Positions 6,174 through 7,871 of a stretch of 7,871 nucleotides of DNA are shown here, piece after piece. The stretch spans positions 1,029 to 8,899 of the forward strand of contig DUGS01000119.1 in the NCBI GenBank assembly GCA_013331265.1, read 5' to 3'. Origin of the DNA: Methanosarcina sp. (GTDB lineage Archaea > Halobacteriota > Methanosarcinia > Methanosarcinales > Methanosarcinaceae). How positions within the stretch are numbered: position 1 is the first letter of the stretch; every line of letters starts with the position of its first letter. Made by a program: the position numbers and the translations under genes. Under the pieces are notes generated by a model. The model saw only the letters and a list, made by a program, of their open reading frames with translations. It was not told where the DNA came from and did not search any database.

Positions 6174-6332
6174 ATGTCTCTAAAAAATAATCTTTTCCTA
6201 TGTTTGTTTTTTGCTAATTTTCAAATTTCTTCTTTTTTATTTTGTGTAGAGCCGCCAGACGATCTGACGGGGGCGCTTATAATTATCTGTAAATTAAAAC
6301 TCAGTTCCCGAGGAAAACGAAGAATCCAGTAG
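6174..6332 (+). CDS. Doubtful 52-codon ORF with an amber stop
   Basis: The frame opens at ATG 6174, about 30 bases after the TATA-like TTATATAAAATT (6138-6149), and has no Shine-Dalgarno site. It encodes a hydrophobic first half (MSLKNNLFLCLFF) and a basic end (SSRGKRRIQ), and stops at TAG 6330-6332. If the TAG were read as pyrrolysine, as Methanosarcina can do, the frame would continue 18 more codons to TAA at 6387-6389. The GC-rich hairpin 6252-6270 lies inside it. Nothing links it to a known family, and chance is the default explanation. Confidence 0.15.
   Translation: MSLKNNLFLCLFFANFQISSFLFCVEPPDDLTGALIIICKLKLSSRGKRRIQ
6252..6270. repeat. GC-rich hairpin after a long T-rich tract
   Basis: CCGCCAGA (6252-6259) and TCTGACGG (6263-6270) pair at seven of eight positions around a CGA loop, in a GC-rich patch (6249-6277) that stands out from its AT-rich surroundings. 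A T-rich tract at 6201-6243 precedes it on the plus strand. Possibly part of a structured RNA or an intergenic repeat. Confidence 0.4.
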
Positions 6333-6536
6333 ACCTTGAAGAGAAAAACGAATGATTTAAGGACTCAATTTTCGGAGATTATTGAATAATATGATCGGTT
6401 AATCAGGAGCTACAAACAAATTTAATAACAGATAAATAATTTCAAATGTATTTTCCTTGATTGTACATATAATTTCAAACAGCTAATATACACCCACTTA
6501 CACTACTTACATAGTTCTTTTTCAGAGGAGTATATA

Positions 6537-6572
6537 ATGCTGAGCAATAGGGTAGAGCAAATAGAAGTATAA
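6537..6572 (+). other. 11-codon ORF behind a strong Shine-Dalgarno site
   Basis: AGAGGAG at 6524-6530 is the best ribosome-binding sequence in the window and sits 6 bases before an ATG. The frame reads MLSNRVEQIEV and stops at TAA 6570-6572. It could be a leader peptide, the start of a gene that has decayed, or a coincidence. The next gene starts 250 bases downstream. Confidence 0.25.
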
Positions 6573-6786
6573 ATAAAATTGCAGATGTTTGGTAAAATAT
6601 TTTATACTCTCTCATCAATATTTAACAGTATCATATTTACTGGACAATATTCTTTCGGAATTAAATGAGATGTTTAGATGACTCTTTCAGGTTTCGAGAG
6701 ATTTTATGCCCATTTAAAGCTTTATTTCTAGTAAGACATAGCAAAATTTATTAGTAACTATCCTGTATTCTTATCTGTATCATAAT

Positions 6787-6802
6787 ATATTTTATAAAAT
6801 AT
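6787..6802 (+). promoter_or_regulatory. Palindromic TATA region of the helicase gene
   Basis: ATATTTTATAAAATAT is a perfect 16-bp palindrome containing TTTATAAA. A start about 26 bases downstream falls near 6821, within a few bases of the ATG at 6824, so the transcript may be leaderless or nearly so; only a weak AGGG (6809-6812) precedes the ATG. The symmetry would also suit a repressor site that blocks TBP binding, though such symmetry is easy to get in AT-only sequence. Confidence 0.4.
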
Positions 6803-6823
6803 TTGAACAGGGCCTGGTATTTT

Positions 6824-7871
6824 ATGGTAGATGTAGTTAAGGAACTGGAAACACTAAGGCAGAATTTGCTTGATTTATCCCTTCGGAATAACTTTCTTAA
6901 TTACCGCCCTTCCCCGAGAAGGACAATTTCAATCACGGACAGAACTCCGGAGGAGGTCTATGACCTTTTTGTTCTTCAGGAAAAGTCGATGAAATTCAGG
7001 GCAACAAAAACCAGGCCCAAAAGAGGCAAAAAGGCTGAAAACGGGGAAGAAGACGATGCTGCGGAAAATGAAAACAGCCTTCTAAAAACAATAGGAAAAA
7101 TCCTTACTTCCGAAGAAAAGAATAAAAATCAGAATTCCCGCTCCGAGACGGTTCTTGAAACTCCGGATGACAATGAGACTCTTGACCGGAAGCTTTTTTA
7201 CGTTTATAACCAGGCAAATTCTATTTTTGAAGAGCAGGGCTATCCTGTGCTTTATCTTGCAATGGGCTTCTTGCAGTGGAGTGAAACCAAATCTTCAGTA
7301 AAGAGCCCGAGAGCCCCACTTGTCCTGGTCCCAGTTGAACTCAAAAGGATAGGAAAAGGCAGAAATTTCGGAATCCAGTGGACAGGGGACGAGGTTTTCA
7401 CCTCTATTACTCTTCAGGCGAAGATGAAAGAGTTCGGGATAGAGATTCCAGAATTCGAGATGCCTGAAGATGCTTCCGGGATACAGGAATACTTCAGGGC
7501 AGTGCTTGCGGCGACTCGCGAAAAAACTGAATGGAAGGTCATTCCGGAGGTCTGCCTGGACCTTTTCAACTTCCGAAAATTCGTAATGTATAAAGACCTG
7601 GATCCTGCAACCTGGCCTGAGGACATGCCTCCTGCAGAGCATCCCCTTATACAGAAAGTGTTCAACCCCAAAGAGCCTGAATGTGAGGTCCAGGGATTTA
7701 AGGAAGAGGAAGTCGACCTTAAACTTTCGGCAAAAGATACATACCATATAATGGATGCAGACTCTTCCCAGATAGCAGTCATTGAGGATGTTAAAGCAGG
7801 AAAAGACCTTGTTGTGGAAGGGCCTCCAGGCACAGGAAAGTCCCAGACCATTGCAAACAAGGTCTTTTCCT
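6824..7871 (+). CDS. DUF4011-type superfamily 1 helicase/ATPase, N-terminal part (runs off the window)
   Basis: An open frame of 349 codons with no stop before the window end; relatives are often well over 1000 residues, so most of the gene lies outside. The N-terminus LRQNLLDLSLRNNFLNYR (11-28) is the DUF4011 signature. A charged, low-complexity insert follows (about 56-118). RAPLVLVPVEL at 163-173 is the second DUF4011 hallmark. DADSSQIAVI at 311-320 matches the nucleotide-sensing Q region of SF1 helicases, and GPPGTGKS at 333-340 is the Walker A motif. The start is chosen because the signature begins ten codons later, a TATA region ends 21 bases before, and an in-frame stop lies at 6755. 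The protein is probably cytoplasmic and acts on nucleic acid with ATP. DUF4011-helicase proteins, some with a Vsr nuclease end, are known among anti-phage genes; whether this one has a nuclease cannot be seen. After QTIAN the sequence reads KVFS, which departs from the usual LIAEAL-like helix. Confidence 0.85.
   Translation, partial: MVDVVKELETLRQNLLDLSLRNNFLNYRPSPRRTISITDRTPEEVYDLFVLQEKSMKFRATKTRPKRGKKAENGEEDDAAENENSLLKTIGKILTSEEKNKNQNSRSETVLETPDDNETLDRKLFYVYNQANSIFEEQGYPVLYLAMGFLQWSETKSSVKSPRAPLVLVPVELKRIGKGRNFGIQWTGDEVFTSITLQAKMKEFGIEIPEFEMPEDASGIQEYFRAVLAATREKTEWKVIPEVCLDLFNFRKFVMYKDLDPATWPEDMPPAEHPLIQKVFNPKEPECEVQGFKEEEVDLKLSAKDTYHIMDADSSQIAVIEDVKAGKDLVVEGPPGTGKSQTIANKVFS

Larger units (their letters stand above)
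5882..6823. other. 942-bp AT-rich intergenic region without a convincing gene
   Basis: Between the transporter and the helicase there is no ORF with family resemblance. The region holds a GC-rich hairpin (5930-5948), a 2 x 17-bp tandem repeat running into a hairpin (5998-6042), a TATA-like box (6138-6149) before a doubtful 52-codon ORF, and a second GC-rich hairpin (6252-6270). ATAATTTCAAA is repeated at 6436-6446 and 6469-6479, 33 bp apart. A strong ribosome site precedes an 11-codon ORF (6537-6572), TAAAATATTTTA forms a 12-bp palindrome (6593-6604), and the helicase promoter lies at 6787-6802. The contrast of GC-rich islands with the AT-rich background leaves room for a small RNA or decayed gene remains. 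Confidence 0.6.

Noticed and set aside
6585..6668. 27-codon frame after the 11-codon ORF, in the same frame
   Set aside because: AT-driven composition, no ribosome site and no conserved feature; treated as chance.
6665..6754. 29-codon frame in phase with the helicase, ending in TAG TAA
   Set aside because: No ribosome site, two adjacent stops, and nothing recognisable; an N-terminal extension of the helicase through a double stop is not credible.
5882..6823. CRISPR array, insertion sequence or tRNA gene in the long gene-free region
   Set aside because: The direct repeats are only two units without spacers; no transposase fragment, terminal inverted repeats with target duplication, or cloverleaf could be found by eye.
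7295..7860. Two long minus-strand open frames opposite the helicase
   Set aside because: The plus strand here encodes DUF4011 hallmarks, the Q region and Walker A in one open frame, so these are shadows of it.

Overview
The window looks like chromosomal DNA of a methanogenic archaeon, most likely Methanosarcina or a close relative. Three things point there. The coding sequence has moderate GC and is separated by long, very AT-rich intergenic stretches with archaeal TATA-like boxes. There is a large secreted protein combining a NosD-type beta-helix, PKD domains and a PGF-pre-PGF domain. There are also two separate TatC-like proteins. The genus is inferred from family and style; no marker gene is present.

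Layout. (1) 1-116: a perfect 36-bp palindrome and short repeats downstream of the first gene. (2) 112-888, minus: a canonical TatC. (3) 889-1406: a divergent intergenic region with TATA-like boxes and a perfect 2 x 18-bp tandem repeat. (4) 1407-2168, plus: a second TatC homologue that has lost the residues used to bind twin-arginine signal peptides. (5) 2169-2314: a convergent intergenic region with a long imperfect hairpin. (6) 2315-4645, minus: a 776-aa cell-surface protein (signal peptide, beta-helix, two PKD domains, Ser/Gly linker, PGF-pre-PGF domain, C-terminal membrane anchor). (7) 4646-4993: a divergent promoter region with a possible 44-codon ORF that overlaps the next start. (8) 4994-5881, plus: an EamA/DMT-family transporter. 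(9) 5882-6823: 942 bp without a convincing gene but with a 2 x 17-bp tandem repeat, three hairpins and several doubtful mini-ORFs. (10) 6824 to the window end, plus: the first 349 codons of a DUF4011-type superfamily 1 helicase, cut just after its Walker A motif.

How the genes relate. The two divergent tatC genes could share regulation and form one twin-arginine translocation unit, with the second copy as a specialised or accessory subunit; no TatA is present here. The surface protein carries an ordinary Sec-type signal peptide with no RR motif, so the sequence gives no sign that it is a Tat substrate. The transporter and the helicase have no obvious functional tie to the rest. The helicase belongs to a family found among anti-phage and accessory genes, but no partner gene is visible.

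The most interesting signal is the pair of divergent TatC proteins, one with the signal-peptide site intact and the other with it erased while the rest of the fold is kept. I did not find a clear new multi-gene system.
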